Shown here: positions 20,201 through 27,652 of the stretch, in pieces
Layout: every line of letters begins with the position of its first letter
Position numbering within the stretch: the stretch's first letter is position 1
Origin: Chitinophaga solisilvae
Lineage (GTDB): Bacteria > Bacteroidota > Bacteroidia > Chitinophagales > Chitinophagaceae
Reading direction: 5' to 3'
Assembly (NCBI RefSeq): GCF_009928525.1
Contig: NZ_JAABOK010000008.1
Location: 1 to 64,000 of the forward strand
Length of the DNA: 64,000 nt
Program-made: the position numbers and the translations under genes
The notes under the pieces: model-generated
The model's database searches: none
Seen by the model: the letters and a program-made list of their open reading frames with translations, nothing else
What the model was told of the DNA's origin: nothing

Positions 20201-21122
20201 GACACCGCCGCCGCACAACAACGTGAATAATTTAGGAGATGTTACTTCCCGGTCGGTGCAGCTGGGTTCATTTGCTACTGCGCTGACAGCCAAATCGCCT
20301 GCTGCCTTCCAGGCTTTCCTGAAAGCCATTGACAGTACGCTCTGGACTGTAGATCCTTTAGGCAAGCGTACTAATCAGGACCTTTCCTTTTTCATCGGCC
20401 GGCCGCTGGCACTGGTAGCGCTTACCCTGCAACTGAAGCTGCACGGGCAGCCATTGCAGAGCCAGGACTGGCCTTCTCCGATGGCAGCCGCCAACAGCAA
20501 CGCTCATGTTCCTGCCATCGGAGACTGCGTTTTTGATGTACGCTTCGGAGATCAGGCCTCCCGCGAAGATGGTGTGATAGGATATTTTGAAGAAGAAAAT
20601 TATGACCTGTTCAACTGTGTGGTACAACCTGATGATTCCGGTAACTATCTGCAGCAGATAGGACCATTGAATACGGATAACGGCAATTATATCCGGCTTT
20701 CTTTCGGAGATAACAATCCTAAATATATCACCCTGCTGGCAGACCCACGGGCATCCATACACGCTTTTACCGGCATCCTGCCCATAAAGGAAGTGCAATT
20801 GCCGGAAGAATTTGTTGACAAGCCCTTATCCGCGCTGGACATCACTTTCAGGGCAGGTCCTGTCTTATCTGCCGTTCAGCCGTCAGACAGCGCCAACGGT
20901 GTCCCTGCTTATGCCAATGCCCTCACTTACCTGCCGGTGAGTGCCAGATTCGGCGCCTGGACCTGGTGGGAAAGTACAGTAGCCAATCCGGGTACGGCTT
21001 CCGCCAGTTTCTCCTGGCAAGGGTTCACGCTTACCAAAGCCACTACTACAGCAAATTTTGATCAATACCAGGCAAGCCTGCATGACGGTTACCTGCAATT
21101 CATCACCAATCAGCAACCTTAA
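17292..21122 (+). CDS. giant protein of unknown function
   Basis: A 1276-residue protein without signal peptide, 14 nt after the previous gene. The N-terminus is distinctive (VPMELDVLLANGALT..., RDQFRLWRYSYPSMSFLNWAFPEP, then GAYLHWTLPRSLR and IPNRWLIVRIYR), which suggests a conserved domain over about residues 5-110. Further on, a RGGEFYLRKLTIYDKFGRRLDLV block (about 840-862) recalls a beta-rich assembly module. I cannot name either. Trp and aromatic residues are frequent. No catalytic motif is evident. It presumably acts with the DUF6603 protein of the same operon. Confidence 0.8.
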   Translation: MNTPVIVPMELDVLLANGALTNRDQFRLWRYSYPSMSFLNWAFPEPDGFDGNIDLPGTGAYLHWTLPRSLRVGQAGSTSDFPLIPNRWLIVRIYRDTNGKNVQRSWILEADCPNQVSGDPNACYFIVSDEVKNNWTASSDPNRNSVRPTPFDIPDNSGTNSYYINMGRAFDMPSWQEADPQLMFITSLGPGNTDFSGYIQFNTGVLSFYDNLTDVPDTTALSYMVTGWYANSNNDILVTGSSGFTGEATADEVLAALNWQVAQEQSAGSSNITLYSGRSFNLPWDKNASQPPANDELENIRSTLDVSVCVANTGLEAFSTLVATHLEHMPGYTDPQQTIELLRAFQFDMLPELNNINGRQLVDEKIQQAWFNASFGGNRWQIVPDSQHQQASGDSISAADAAWLQQLNTAQQSLDDALTLLFSLQWDLNAIWWKYHYLHAPLNHQESERIGITADQLAALLDPDNTGSTLGKVLAQLKIVNDLLPQVPQPQPGIANAQQALQAGINAFAQSKHISQGYVLKAVAQPRYWLPDNPSLLISGISPDPLVNPDTALEVRLPSQLIKSFTVASQQITAAALSSMIPALANTQVLPVNVLDIYTEFFLLDPANAAQIATITGLSQSDVYNVMKAHQTTGYNDGILPDADLSEWQQKWQPAFMEWELMHTPVPFAWKINPEDQQSTPNWIFNGTDYEMINNPQGVTVVTSPSDLATPYTLSGRASLSTHTQMTFGARLKAFAQQYGNSNLSDLWKQIDNTDHWRFLSQELTNTNDYLTQRDRRLYRKPAFESFSYQKQQLTYSKIIGYDDDTSLYPFDTPSFAQGLVNSIPAIRKGGPSYYPFHQIRGGEFYLRKLTIYDKFGRRLDLVVPDGVLGAANFPLMVDGAFGVTHQLSAGIKAPFQVPPRILQPARLNMLLADYRNKTNILGIAAGVNPVCGWVVANHTDHSLLLFFPDGSNAGEVLVMAGTSGTHVQWTPPPHNNVNNLGDVTSRSVQLGSFATALTAKSPAAFQAFLKAIDSTLWTVDPLGKRTNQDLSFFIGRPLALVALTLQLKLHGQPLQSQDWPSPMAAANSNAHVPAIGDCVFDVRFGDQASREDGVIGYFEEENYDLFNCVVQPDDSGNYLQQIGPLNTDNGNYIRLSFGDNNPKYITLLADPRASIHAFTGILPIKEVQLPEEFVDKPLSALDITFRAGPVLSAVQPSDSANGVPAYANALTYLPVSARFGAWTWWESTVANPGTASASFSWQGFTLTKATTTANFDQYQASLHDGYLQFITNQQP

Positions 21123-21132
21123 TAAAAACACT

Positions 21133-22815
21133 ATGAACACAACACCTATTCCCATGCAAACCGACAATTATCCGCCGCTGCTACTGACTTTTGATGTCAG
21201 CAGCGATCCGTCCCCGCTAACAGACGATATCTCCGGGAAAGTCATCATGAAACTGCAACCCGATACAACAGTAAGTTGCCTTACCATCACCATTATGGTC
21301 CCCCAGGGCGATGATACCGATGATATTTACAAAATTAATCCTGAGGCAACACTGAGTGTATCTAACACCGACTGGTCCGTTGGAAATGCAGTGAACATAC
21401 ATAACGATGCTACCGGCATTGACTACCGGCAATGGCCGCTCAGCAACACGGTAGGCGGTGTGGTGAGCCGGGAAACGGATTTCACCGTTACCGGAATAGT
21501 TAATGACGTAGGTGGTTCTCCCGATATACTCATACAGGATTATTCCGCCTCTACCAGTGACTATCAGTATGCACTGCGGCAGAATTCTTACCAGGTACCG
21601 AAAAACAGTACACCGCCATTTTACCTGCGTAGCCTGTTTGCCATTGATCCGCAGTCATCGCAATATCCCTGTGGCGCCATTCACCAGGGCTATGCCGTAG
21701 AAATCGCCTGGGATGGTTATGGCGGCTCCTATCAACTGTACCAGAGCGGCATCGCAGATCCTGTATACAGCGGCACAGGTACAAATTATACATTACCCAA
21801 TGGCATTACAGACACCACCACTTTTTGCTGCGTTGCCACCAATACAAACGGCGATAAGTTATTTGCGTCTTTCACGTTAATCGTCATCGATCCTGCGCTT
21901 ACACCACAATCGGTAACTACCCATAAAGATGAGCATGTTCACGGGACCCTGAACAGTAACAGCGCCACCTGCAATTCGCTGAACCTGGCCAGCAACGCCA
22001 TCACCATGACCGGCACAGATCCGGACACGGATAATCTTACCAATGACTCCTCTTCCCTGAATCTGAGCGGAAACTTTTCTGTGGATACCGCCACCTTCAG
22101 TAATGTTACCACCTCTGGTCTGGTAGTGCAGCAGGATTTTAACGGCACTTACCCGGAAATAAATATTCCTGCAAAGCTCTCCCTCCAGCAGCCGGATATA
22201 ACAACCCTCAACACAACTGATATTTCCGTTGACGACCTGACGATACAGGGCTCGCTTACCTTCACGGGGCAGCAGGCGCCTATGTTTGGTGATTTTGTGC
22301 CGGTGGCTTCCGGCACCAGTATTCAGCAGGCGAGCAGAAAAGCCAATACCGACGGGTATGTCATCATTACGGTAGATCTGCATGCGCAAAACAACGATTC
22401 CATTGCCTATGGAGGTATTTCATATGATGGCGACAAATGGTTCTATGCGTATGGCGGCATTGCCCTGGGCCTTCCTATCGCACAGGTCTATGGTTTTCTG
22501 TGGCTGCCGGTGCCGGCCGGTACTACCTGGTATTATAAAGGCGATAACTCCCTCAACACGCCACAACCGGCTACCATCAACATACTGTGGTTCCCTACCG
22601 GCAATGATTCCGGATCAGGATACGAGGCAGCTGCCAGTATTCCTGTTCCTGCCGGCAAAGCCAACGGGCACGATCCGGTTCAGGTCATTGAACAATACCG
22701 GGCCGCCAGAAAGGAACGCCGGACAGAGCTGGTTAATTCCATTGAAACACTACTGGACACCACCTTTGACACGGCTGTTAAAGAAGATATGATCCGCCAG
22801 CTGATGTCTCTCTGA
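21133..22815 (+). CDS. fibre-like protein with Ig-like domain, paralogue 1 of 3
   Basis: A 560-residue protein; the ATG at 21133, 10 nt after the upstream stop, is preferred to the upstream in-frame ATG at 21058 that overlaps the previous gene. Its N-terminal 150 residues are unique to this copy. An Ig-like segment follows (about 185-270, with VEIAWDGYGGSYQLYQ and the shared linker IDPALTPQSVT), then a Ser/Thr/Asn-rich repetitive stretch (about 275-390) like phage fibre shafts, then a globular end starting with KANTDGYVIITV and ending in ILWFPTGND and a helical tail. The same order recurs in the next two genes. No signal peptide. Role unknown; a trimeric fibre is an inference. Confidence 0.8.
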   Translation: MNTTPIPMQTDNYPPLLLTFDVSSDPSPLTDDISGKVIMKLQPDTTVSCLTITIMVPQGDDTDDIYKINPEATLSVSNTDWSVGNAVNIHNDATGIDYRQWPLSNTVGGVVSRETDFTVTGIVNDVGGSPDILIQDYSASTSDYQYALRQNSYQVPKNSTPPFYLRSLFAIDPQSSQYPCGAIHQGYAVEIAWDGYGGSYQLYQSGIADPVYSGTGTNYTLPNGITDTTTFCCVATNTNGDKLFASFTLIVIDPALTPQSVTTHKDEHVHGTLNSNSATCNSLNLASNAITMTGTDPDTDNLTNDSSSLNLSGNFSVDTATFSNVTTSGLVVQQDFNGTYPEINIPAKLSLQQPDITTLNTTDISVDDLTIQGSLTFTGQQAPMFGDFVPVASGTSIQQASRKANTDGYVIITVDLHAQNNDSIAYGGISYDGDKWFYAYGGIALGLPIAQVYGFLWLPVPAGTTWYYKGDNSLNTPQPATINILWFPTGNDSGSGYEAAASIPVPAGKANGHDPVQVIEQYRAARKERRTELVNSIETLLDTTFDTAVKEDMIRQLMSL

Positions 22816-22841
22816 TACCTTCACCATCAATTGTAACTGAC

Positions 22842-24020
22842 ATGCAAAATAATATCTCCCATAAAGATCAGGCATCTTTATACCTGACGAACTTTATTTC
22901 CTTTCCCTATCAAAGCAGCAATCAGGATGTACCTGTTATGCAGTTTACAGCAGGCGAACCGCTCAGTCTCAGCTGGGCCAGCAACGGCAGTGAGTTCCAG
23001 CTGTATGCTGCCGGAGGCTCCAACCTGCTCTACTCCGGCGCCACGCCATCCTTCGATCTGCAACAGGGCTTTCAGCAGAATACCACACTGATGCTGACCA
23101 CCAATGACAGCGTAACAACCTTATATGCATTTCTGACCATCATTATCAGTAATCCGGTGCTGACACCGGACAGCATGGAGGTATCCGGGGACCAGACCGA
23201 TTCCGGTACATTAACCGTACAGCAAACACTGTACACCCAGAAAAATCTGACGATTGCAGATAACCTGAATACAGGCAGCAATAATTCATTCAACAATATC
23301 AGCGTCAGTCAGCAGACCAATGTCAGCGGAGCAGCCACCATGAAAACGCTGAGTGTAAACGAAATAACAGGAGGCTCCACCCTGACAACCGATTCAAACA
23401 CTACACTGGTACTGCCTGACAATGCAAACATCAGCCGCCTGGATACTACTTCCGTAACTGCTTCCGGAACCAGTAATATCAGCGACCTTACCGTCAGCGG
23501 CGGTATAACGTCGGGGAATGCCAGTATTGCCATGATCGGAAGCCTGCAGCTTATCAAGCAGGACATTTCCTTCGGAGAGATGGATATCACCGCCAAAACC
23601 GATGGCTTTGCGATCGCGCTCATAGATCCTACCAACTGTTATGGGGGCGTCAATTCTTATAGCGTCATCACTTACGATGGCCAGGAATACTCCGTTAATG
23701 GCGTTTATCTGTCTGAAAACCCAGGCCATAATATCCCTAAATATGGTTATTGCTGCATACCTGTTCAAAAGGGAGGTACCTGGAAATGCAGCGCCAGCAC
23801 GGAAGGTTCCGCCGGCAACGCACCTGTTGTTTCCATTTACTGGGCGCCGCTGGGCGGAGGAAGTGATTCGTATACCATCACCAGGGAAGCGAAAGCATCT
23901 GCCGGTATAAACGTAAAACCGCCTGATCTGCAGGAGCAATGGCAAACCGATTTTTTGCAGACACTCGCAGCAGCCATGCATAAAGATCCTGCGGCATCGC
24001 AGCCATCAGCCGGACAGTAA
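22842..24020 (+). CDS. fibre-like protein with Ig-like domain, paralogue 2 of 3
   Basis: A 392-residue paralogue of its two neighbours. Ig-like part at about 30-115 (FTAGEPLSLSWASNGSEFQLYAA, linker ISNPVLTPDSMEV), shaft-like Ser/Thr/Asn/Val repeats at about 120-240 with short units such as ISDLTVSGGI, then the shared end domain beginning ITAKTDGFAIALI and including YCCIPVQKGG and VSIYWAPLG, and a helical tail. No signal peptide. The many Ser and Thr residues would be plausible acceptors for the operon's glycosyltransferase, but this is inference. Confidence 0.8.
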   Translation: MQNNISHKDQASLYLTNFISFPYQSSNQDVPVMQFTAGEPLSLSWASNGSEFQLYAAGGSNLLYSGATPSFDLQQGFQQNTTLMLTTNDSVTTLYAFLTIIISNPVLTPDSMEVSGDQTDSGTLTVQQTLYTQKNLTIADNLNTGSNNSFNNISVSQQTNVSGAATMKTLSVNEITGGSTLTTDSNTTLVLPDNANISRLDTTSVTASGTSNISDLTVSGGITSGNASIAMIGSLQLIKQDISFGEMDITAKTDGFAIALIDPTNCYGGVNSYSVITYDGQEYSVNGVYLSENPGHNIPKYGYCCIPVQKGGTWKCSASTEGSAGNAPVVSIYWAPLGGGSDSYTITREAKASAGINVKPPDLQEQWQTDFLQTLAAAMHKDPAASQPSAGQ

Positions 24021-24052
24021 TCATCCATATTACCATTAAACGTTTATTCATC

Positions 24053-25255
24053 ATGCATTTACCATTCAGCAATACCGACACCGGGACACTCTCCATTTCC
24101 TACCTGATTGTAACACAGAACCAGGTGCCTGCCACCGAATTTGAAGCCGGTACAGCCCTTACGCTCTCCTGGCAAAGTACGGGTACCTACTTCCGGTTAT
24201 ATGCCGCCAACAATCCTCTGCCTGTCTATGAAGGCGAAGACACCAGCACCACTCTCAGCAGCGGCGTAACGGTGGATACCACTTTTACCCTGGAAGCATC
24301 TTCCGGCGGCGATAAGCTGTACAGTTCCGTTACCATTACCATCAGCAACCCGGCCTTAACACCCGGCAGCGTTACAGTAGCCAAGGATGATACGGTGAAT
24401 AATAACCTGAACGCCGAAGGCGACGCCACCTTCAATCAGCTGAAAGTAACCGGGACGCTGGTATTCCCGAATCAGAATGATCCGTCGTTAGAGATTACCG
24501 GCGACCTGTTTACCAATTGCCAGATGAGTGTTACGGGTACAACTACCGTTCAGGGAGCCGCTACCATTGATAGCTTAACGGTAAACGGCAGCCTCCAGGT
24601 GAACGGTAATTTTAATAACAGCAATGGCGTGCAGGTACCGCAGCTGAATGCAAGTGGTCTGACTGCGGGCACTACTTCCACCCAGACCCTGGAAGCCGGC
24701 AAGAGCCTGACTGCACTTGCAGGCAGCGTATCCCTATTCACCAGCAGCCAGACACTTTACCAGGGGAAAGAAAGTTTCACGAAAAGTTTTAAGGCCAAAA
24801 CAGACGGCTATTTCCTGGTATACCTGCAGGCAGATGACACCGCCTTTTCTACCTTAGAGATACAGATCGACTCCTATACCATCAATGCCACAGGCGGTTC
24901 TACCTACCTTGACAAGAAAAATGCAGCTACTATATTTCTGCCGGTAGCAAAAGGTAAATCGCTGACCTATACGGTTGTTTACAAAGGCTTTTACACCATA
25001 CCCACTGAGTTCACCATCAAGTGGTTTCCCATTGGCCAGGCAGCTGATAAAAAAGAAACCTATGAGATAACAGATATGCCGGGAGACAGGGTGGAAGAAA
25101 TACTGGCTGAAGCAGAAGCGCTCCTGACAGCCAGAAACGCCGCCAGACAGAAAGCCGCCAGTTCATTTATACAGCATATCGAGCAGACATGCAATAAAAC
25201 TATTGATGCCCCGGCGAAACAACTGCTGATAGAAAAACTACTGACTATGAAATAA
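24053..25255 (+). CDS. fibre-like protein with Ig-like domain, paralogue 3 of 3
   Basis: A 400-residue protein and the last gene of the operon. Ig-like part at about 25-110 (FEAGTALTLSWQSTGTYFRLYAA, linker ISNPALTPGSVTV), shaft-like repeats at about 115-240 with units such as IDSLTVNGSLQVNGNF, then the shared end domain starting FKAKTDGYFLVYL with IFLPVAKGKS and FTIKWFPIG, and a helical C-terminal tail of about 60 residues rich in Glu, Ala and Lys. No signal peptide. A strong hairpin follows 36 nt after the stop. Confidence 0.82.
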   Translation: MHLPFSNTDTGTLSISYLIVTQNQVPATEFEAGTALTLSWQSTGTYFRLYAANNPLPVYEGEDTSTTLSSGVTVDTTFTLEASSGGDKLYSSVTITISNPALTPGSVTVAKDDTVNNNLNAEGDATFNQLKVTGTLVFPNQNDPSLEITGDLFTNCQMSVTGTTTVQGAATIDSLTVNGSLQVNGNFNNSNGVQVPQLNASGLTAGTTSTQTLEAGKSLTALAGSVSLFTSSQTLYQGKESFTKSFKAKTDGYFLVYLQADDTAFSTLEIQIDSYTINATGGSTYLDKKNAATIFLPVAKGKSLTYTVVYKGFYTIPTEFTIKWFPIGQAADKKETYEITDMPGDRVEEILAEAEALLTARNAARQKAASSFIQHIEQTCNKTIDAPAKQLLIEKLLTMK

Positions 25256-25291
25256 TCAGCCGCTCTTTGCCATATAGATCTGCACCACGCA

Positions 25292-25317
25292 AAAAGCAGC
25301 GGATAACCGCTGCTTTT
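25292..25317. terminator. bidirectional intrinsic terminator
   Basis: A perfect 11-bp stem (25292-25302 with 25307-25317) and a 4-nt loop, flanked by A-run and T-run, between the end of the large operon and the convergent sigma-factor gene. It can serve both. Confidence 0.92.
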
Positions 25318-25331
25318 GTATAAAATGATGC

Positions 25332-25985
25332 CTATCTGATGTCCAGCTTGTCGAGTACATGATGCACGATTCTGTCGCAGCGGATCAGGTGGAACGGGAA
25401 TACTATATCATTTTTGTAGAAACGGGAGATATGTTCACGCAGCATCATTTTAGCCCGGATCTGCCGGACCTTGACGTTCACGCGGGAGATATCAAGTACT
25501 TTGCTGGTTTCTGCCACATTGAGCTGTTCTATTTCCCGCAATACAAAAACAGCCCGGTATTTTTCCGGGATGCTCAGCAGCGCCTGCTCCAGTACTTTGC
25601 CTAACTCCTTGTTAATAATGGTATCCACAGGTGTTTCATTGGTTTTCGGCATATCCTGATGGTGTTCCAGCACGGAAATATCTTCACCGGCACGGAGGTT
25701 CCTTTTCTTCAGGTGCTGCTGGCACTCATTGATCAGGATCCTTTTCAGCCAGGTACCAAAAGCGGCCTCCTGCCGGAATTGGTTCAGGTGCTGATAGGCA
25801 TTGATGAAAGCGATCTGCATCACGTCTTCCACATCCATGTCATTGTTCAGAAAAGACATCCCAAGCCGGAAGAGCCCGGGGTTGTGGCGGCGTATCAACT
25901 GTTCGTACAGGCGTTTCTCCCCTGCCAGCACCCGCGCGATAATTTCGTTGTCAGTAAGCGTGTCAATAGGTTGAGCAATAGTCAT
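25332..25985 (-). CDS. ECF-type RNA polymerase sigma factor
   Basis: A 217-residue sigma-70 family protein. Region 2 (about 25-95) includes the acidic DVEDVMQIAFINAYQHLNQF segment used for core binding and -10 recognition. Region 4 (about 135-185) includes IPEKYRAVFVLREIEQLNVAETSKVLDIS, a helix-turn-helix for the -35 element. About 25 extra residues follow region 4. No anti-sigma gene is adjacent. A perfect inverted repeat lies upstream of its start and may mark an autoregulated promoter. It is convergent with the large operon; there is no direct evidence that it controls it. Confidence 0.93.
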   Translation of the reverse strand: MTIAQPIDTLTDNEIIARVLAGEKRLYEQLIRRHNPGLFRLGMSFLNNDMDVEDVMQIAFINAYQHLNQFRQEAAFGTWLKRILINECQQHLKKRNLRAGEDISVLEHHQDMPKTNETPVDTIINKELGKVLEQALLSIPEKYRAVFVLREIEQLNVAETSKVLDISRVNVKVRQIRAKMMLREHISRFYKNDIVFPFHLIRCDRIVHHVLDKLDIR

Positions 25986-26019
25986 TCTACCGGTTATTAG
26001 ATGATTAAGATGAAAATAA

Positions 26020-26047
26020 GTTACAAAAAATGCCCGCTTTTTGTAAC
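26020..26047. promoter_or_regulatory. inverted repeat in sigma-factor promoter region
   Basis: GTTACAAAAA (26020-26029) and TTTTTGTAAC (26038-26047) form a perfect 10-bp dyad with an 8-nt spacer, 35 nt before the leftward sigma-factor start. Read leftward, TGTAAC followed about 18 nt later by TCTAAT resembles an ECF -35/-10 pair, so an autoregulated promoter or an operator is plausible. Confidence 0.5.
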
Positions 26048-26136
26048 CTTTTTTAAAATCTGTACTCTAATCCCTGGAGGCTGGTTCGTAGCAGCCTGAT
26101 TTCAAATAGTTTGACCGAAAAATCCGACACCCGTAA

Positions 26137-26487
26137 ATGATCAGTGACCAGAATTTTAAGCAGCCCGGAGGTTCGCTGCCTCCTTTAACGCATCAGCGTA
26201 TCGGGGAATTAAAACAAACCCCGCAGGGACAACGCATTATGCAGGAACAATTCACCGCCTTTCCGGGTTTGATCAAATCCCTTACCCATGCCTTACAGGA
26301 AAAACTCACCGCCTTTGAGAAGGCCCGTACAACCGCAGCGGCCCTTCCCAAAGAGTTGACCACCGACGCCCTGATAGCGGATTATCAGTTCCTGGAATTT
26401 GTTCAGCACATCATGTTTCTGAAATGGAGAGAAGAAAAGAATAATCAGGCAGGCAGGCATTTTCCGGGGAATTTACAGGCCAACTGA
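26137..26487 (+). CDS. small hypothetical protein
   Basis: A 116-residue predicted soluble, helical protein with no family I recognise. Notable parts are the N-terminal LTHQRIGELKQTPQGQRIM segment and LIADYQFLEFVQHIMFLKWRE near the C-terminus. No signal peptide or membrane segment. It is divergent from the sigma-factor gene and separated by about 150 nt that hold the inverted repeat. Composition looks like a real protein and the strand has no competing gene, but evidence beyond the open frame is limited. Confidence 0.55.
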   Translation: MISDQNFKQPGGSLPPLTHQRIGELKQTPQGQRIMQEQFTAFPGLIKSLTHALQEKLTAFEKARTTAAALPKELTTDALIADYQFLEFVQHIMFLKWREEKNNQAGRHFPGNLQAN

Positions 26488-26943
26488 CGGCTCCTGTCAT
26501 CCGTAAAACAGCAGCCAAACACGTATACCCCTTACCGTTATATGCCGGTTCCGGCAGCGAACACCTGTTGCCTGTCGCCGGAGAGTTAAAATCTGTATAC
26601 TATCAGATAATTTCTATCAAACAGATCTGTCTCAAATACGGCATATTTGTATCTGCATATTGACAGATATGACATCTATGATAATCATAATAACCATGCA
26701 ACAGATCCCGGATAGTACACATTTAACACGGTAAACCCTTTAACTGCCGGAAGATTTTCATGCATAAAGCGGGCTGCCTGCTTTTGCCGGAAATCGTTTC
26801 CACCTCATCACACCAGTTATTACCCGCAGCAGGGCCATCAACCGAAGTATACCGCACACCCCTGTTCCCGGCCCTATCTGGCCCGGACAAGCTTTGCCGT
26901 ATTCACACCACTCACATCTTTTCATTAATCAAAGCAAAACACC
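26488..26943. other. intergenic gap upstream of lanthipeptide-like gene
   Basis: About 455 nt without a convincing gene. A weak dyad TATCTG...CAGATA lies near 26650-26670. The short frame starting at 26760 overlaps the precursor gene start and has no coding character. The promoter of the precursor gene must lie here but is not evident. Confidence 0.5.
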
Positions 26944-27159
26944 ATGAAAAAGAAGACAACTAAAAAGTTAAGTCTGAAAATGATCAAGGTTGCCCAGCTG
27001 AATGCAGCCGGCGCTCAGTTCATCCTGGGCGGAGACTCCGCCCCTACCGCTCCGACATACCCTTCCACCAGACCTACCGGTCCTTCCGGCCCGCCTACCT
27101 TACCGCCTGATCCATGCGCATCCGGCACCTGTACGGTAGCGTGCCCGCATGGCTGGTAG
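26944..27159 (+). CDS. class I lanthipeptide-like precursor peptide
   Basis: A 71-residue peptide. The leader KKKTTKKLSLKMIKVAQLN (residues 2-20) matches the Bacteroidota class I lanthipeptide leader pattern (basic start, KKLSL motif) and ends in a Gly29-Gly30 cleavage site. The core region (31-71) is rich in Pro, Thr and Ser and ends with three cysteines, Cys58, Cys63 and Cys67, in a CASGTC-TVAC arrangement that could form thioether rings with upstream Thr/Ser. No LanB, LanC, protease or transporter gene is in the window, so it is an orphan precursor that would need enzymes encoded elsewhere. It may otherwise be an unmodified secreted peptide. Confidence 0.7.
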   Translation: MKKKTTKKLSLKMIKVAQLNAAGAQFILGGDSAPTAPTYPSTRPTGPSGPPTLPPDPCASGTCTVACPHGW

Positions 27160-27180
27160 ATAAGGTGGCTTTTGAATTAC

Positions 27181-27289
27181 GAATTACGAATTGCGAATTA
27201 CGAATGAGGAGCGAAGAACTAAGCAGATAAAGAATTAACTTATTCGCTTAGCTCTTCGCTCCTCATTCGTAATTCGTAATTCGTAATTC
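27181..27289. terminator. 44-bp hairpin of heptamer repeats
   Basis: Arms at 27181-27224 and 27246-27289 pair at 42 of 44 positions around a 21-nt loop. The outer part of each arm is built of GAATTAC heptamers (an extra one precedes the left arm at 27174), the inner part is GAGGAGCGAAGA-like. It lies between convergent genes and could terminate both. The AGCGAAGA module recurs in the hairpin at 1-88. Confidence 0.85.
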
Positions 27290-27295
27290 CCAGGT

Positions 27296-27652
27296 TCACC
27301 TGCTGTTTGTTCTTTCAATTACAAAAGCCTTCAACACTGCCATCCTGCCATCGCGGAATTGCCAGACATCGCAGTAATCGTAGTCCACCATTTTCCCTTC
27401 TTTATTTTTCATGCTGATTTTGCCGATGGCGGTCACAAACGCACCTTCAGCGATCAGGTGTTCTACGTTAAATACAGGCGGCTCGGCATAAGCCGTTGCC
27501 ATATACTGCCGGACTGCCTCCTTGCCCTGTAGTGTGCTGTCTCCTACAAATATCCATTCGGTATCATCAGTACAGAAGGCCAGAAAGCCTTCATAGTCGC
27601 CGTTGGTGATCGCTGCATTTGCTTTTTCCAGTATTTCCCTGTTCTCCTGCAT
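27296..27652 (-). CDS. SnoaL/NTF2-like family protein
   Basis: A 118-residue cytoplasmic protein with the cone-shaped NTF2-like fold signature: an N-terminal helix pair (ILEKANAAITNGDYEGFLAFC), WIFVGDSTLQGKEAVRQYM, and C-terminal strands with YDYCDVWQFRDGRMAVLKAFV. It resembles the ketosteroid isomerase-like and SnoaL-like polyketide cyclase family, whose members are mostly of unknown substrate. Full length for the family. It is convergent with the lanthipeptide-like gene across a long hairpin, with nothing to link the two functionally. Confidence 0.88.
   Translation of the reverse strand: MQENREILEKANAAITNGDYEGFLAFCTDDTEWIFVGDSTLQGKEAVRQYMATAYAEPPVFNVEHLIAEGAFVTAIGKISMKNKEGKMVDYDYCDVWQFRDGRMAVLKAFVIERTNSR

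Noticed and set aside
21133..25255. Prophage tail-fibre module
   Set aside because: There are no capsid, terminase, sheath, baseplate, integrase or lysis genes, and base composition does not visibly change.
26760..26963. 67-residue open frame ahead of the lanthipeptide-like gene
   Set aside because: It overlaps the precursor start in another frame and has no recognisable features.
27174..27289. CRISPR-like direct repeats of GAATTAC
   Set aside because: The units are contiguous heptamers within a hairpin with no spacers and no cas genes nearby.
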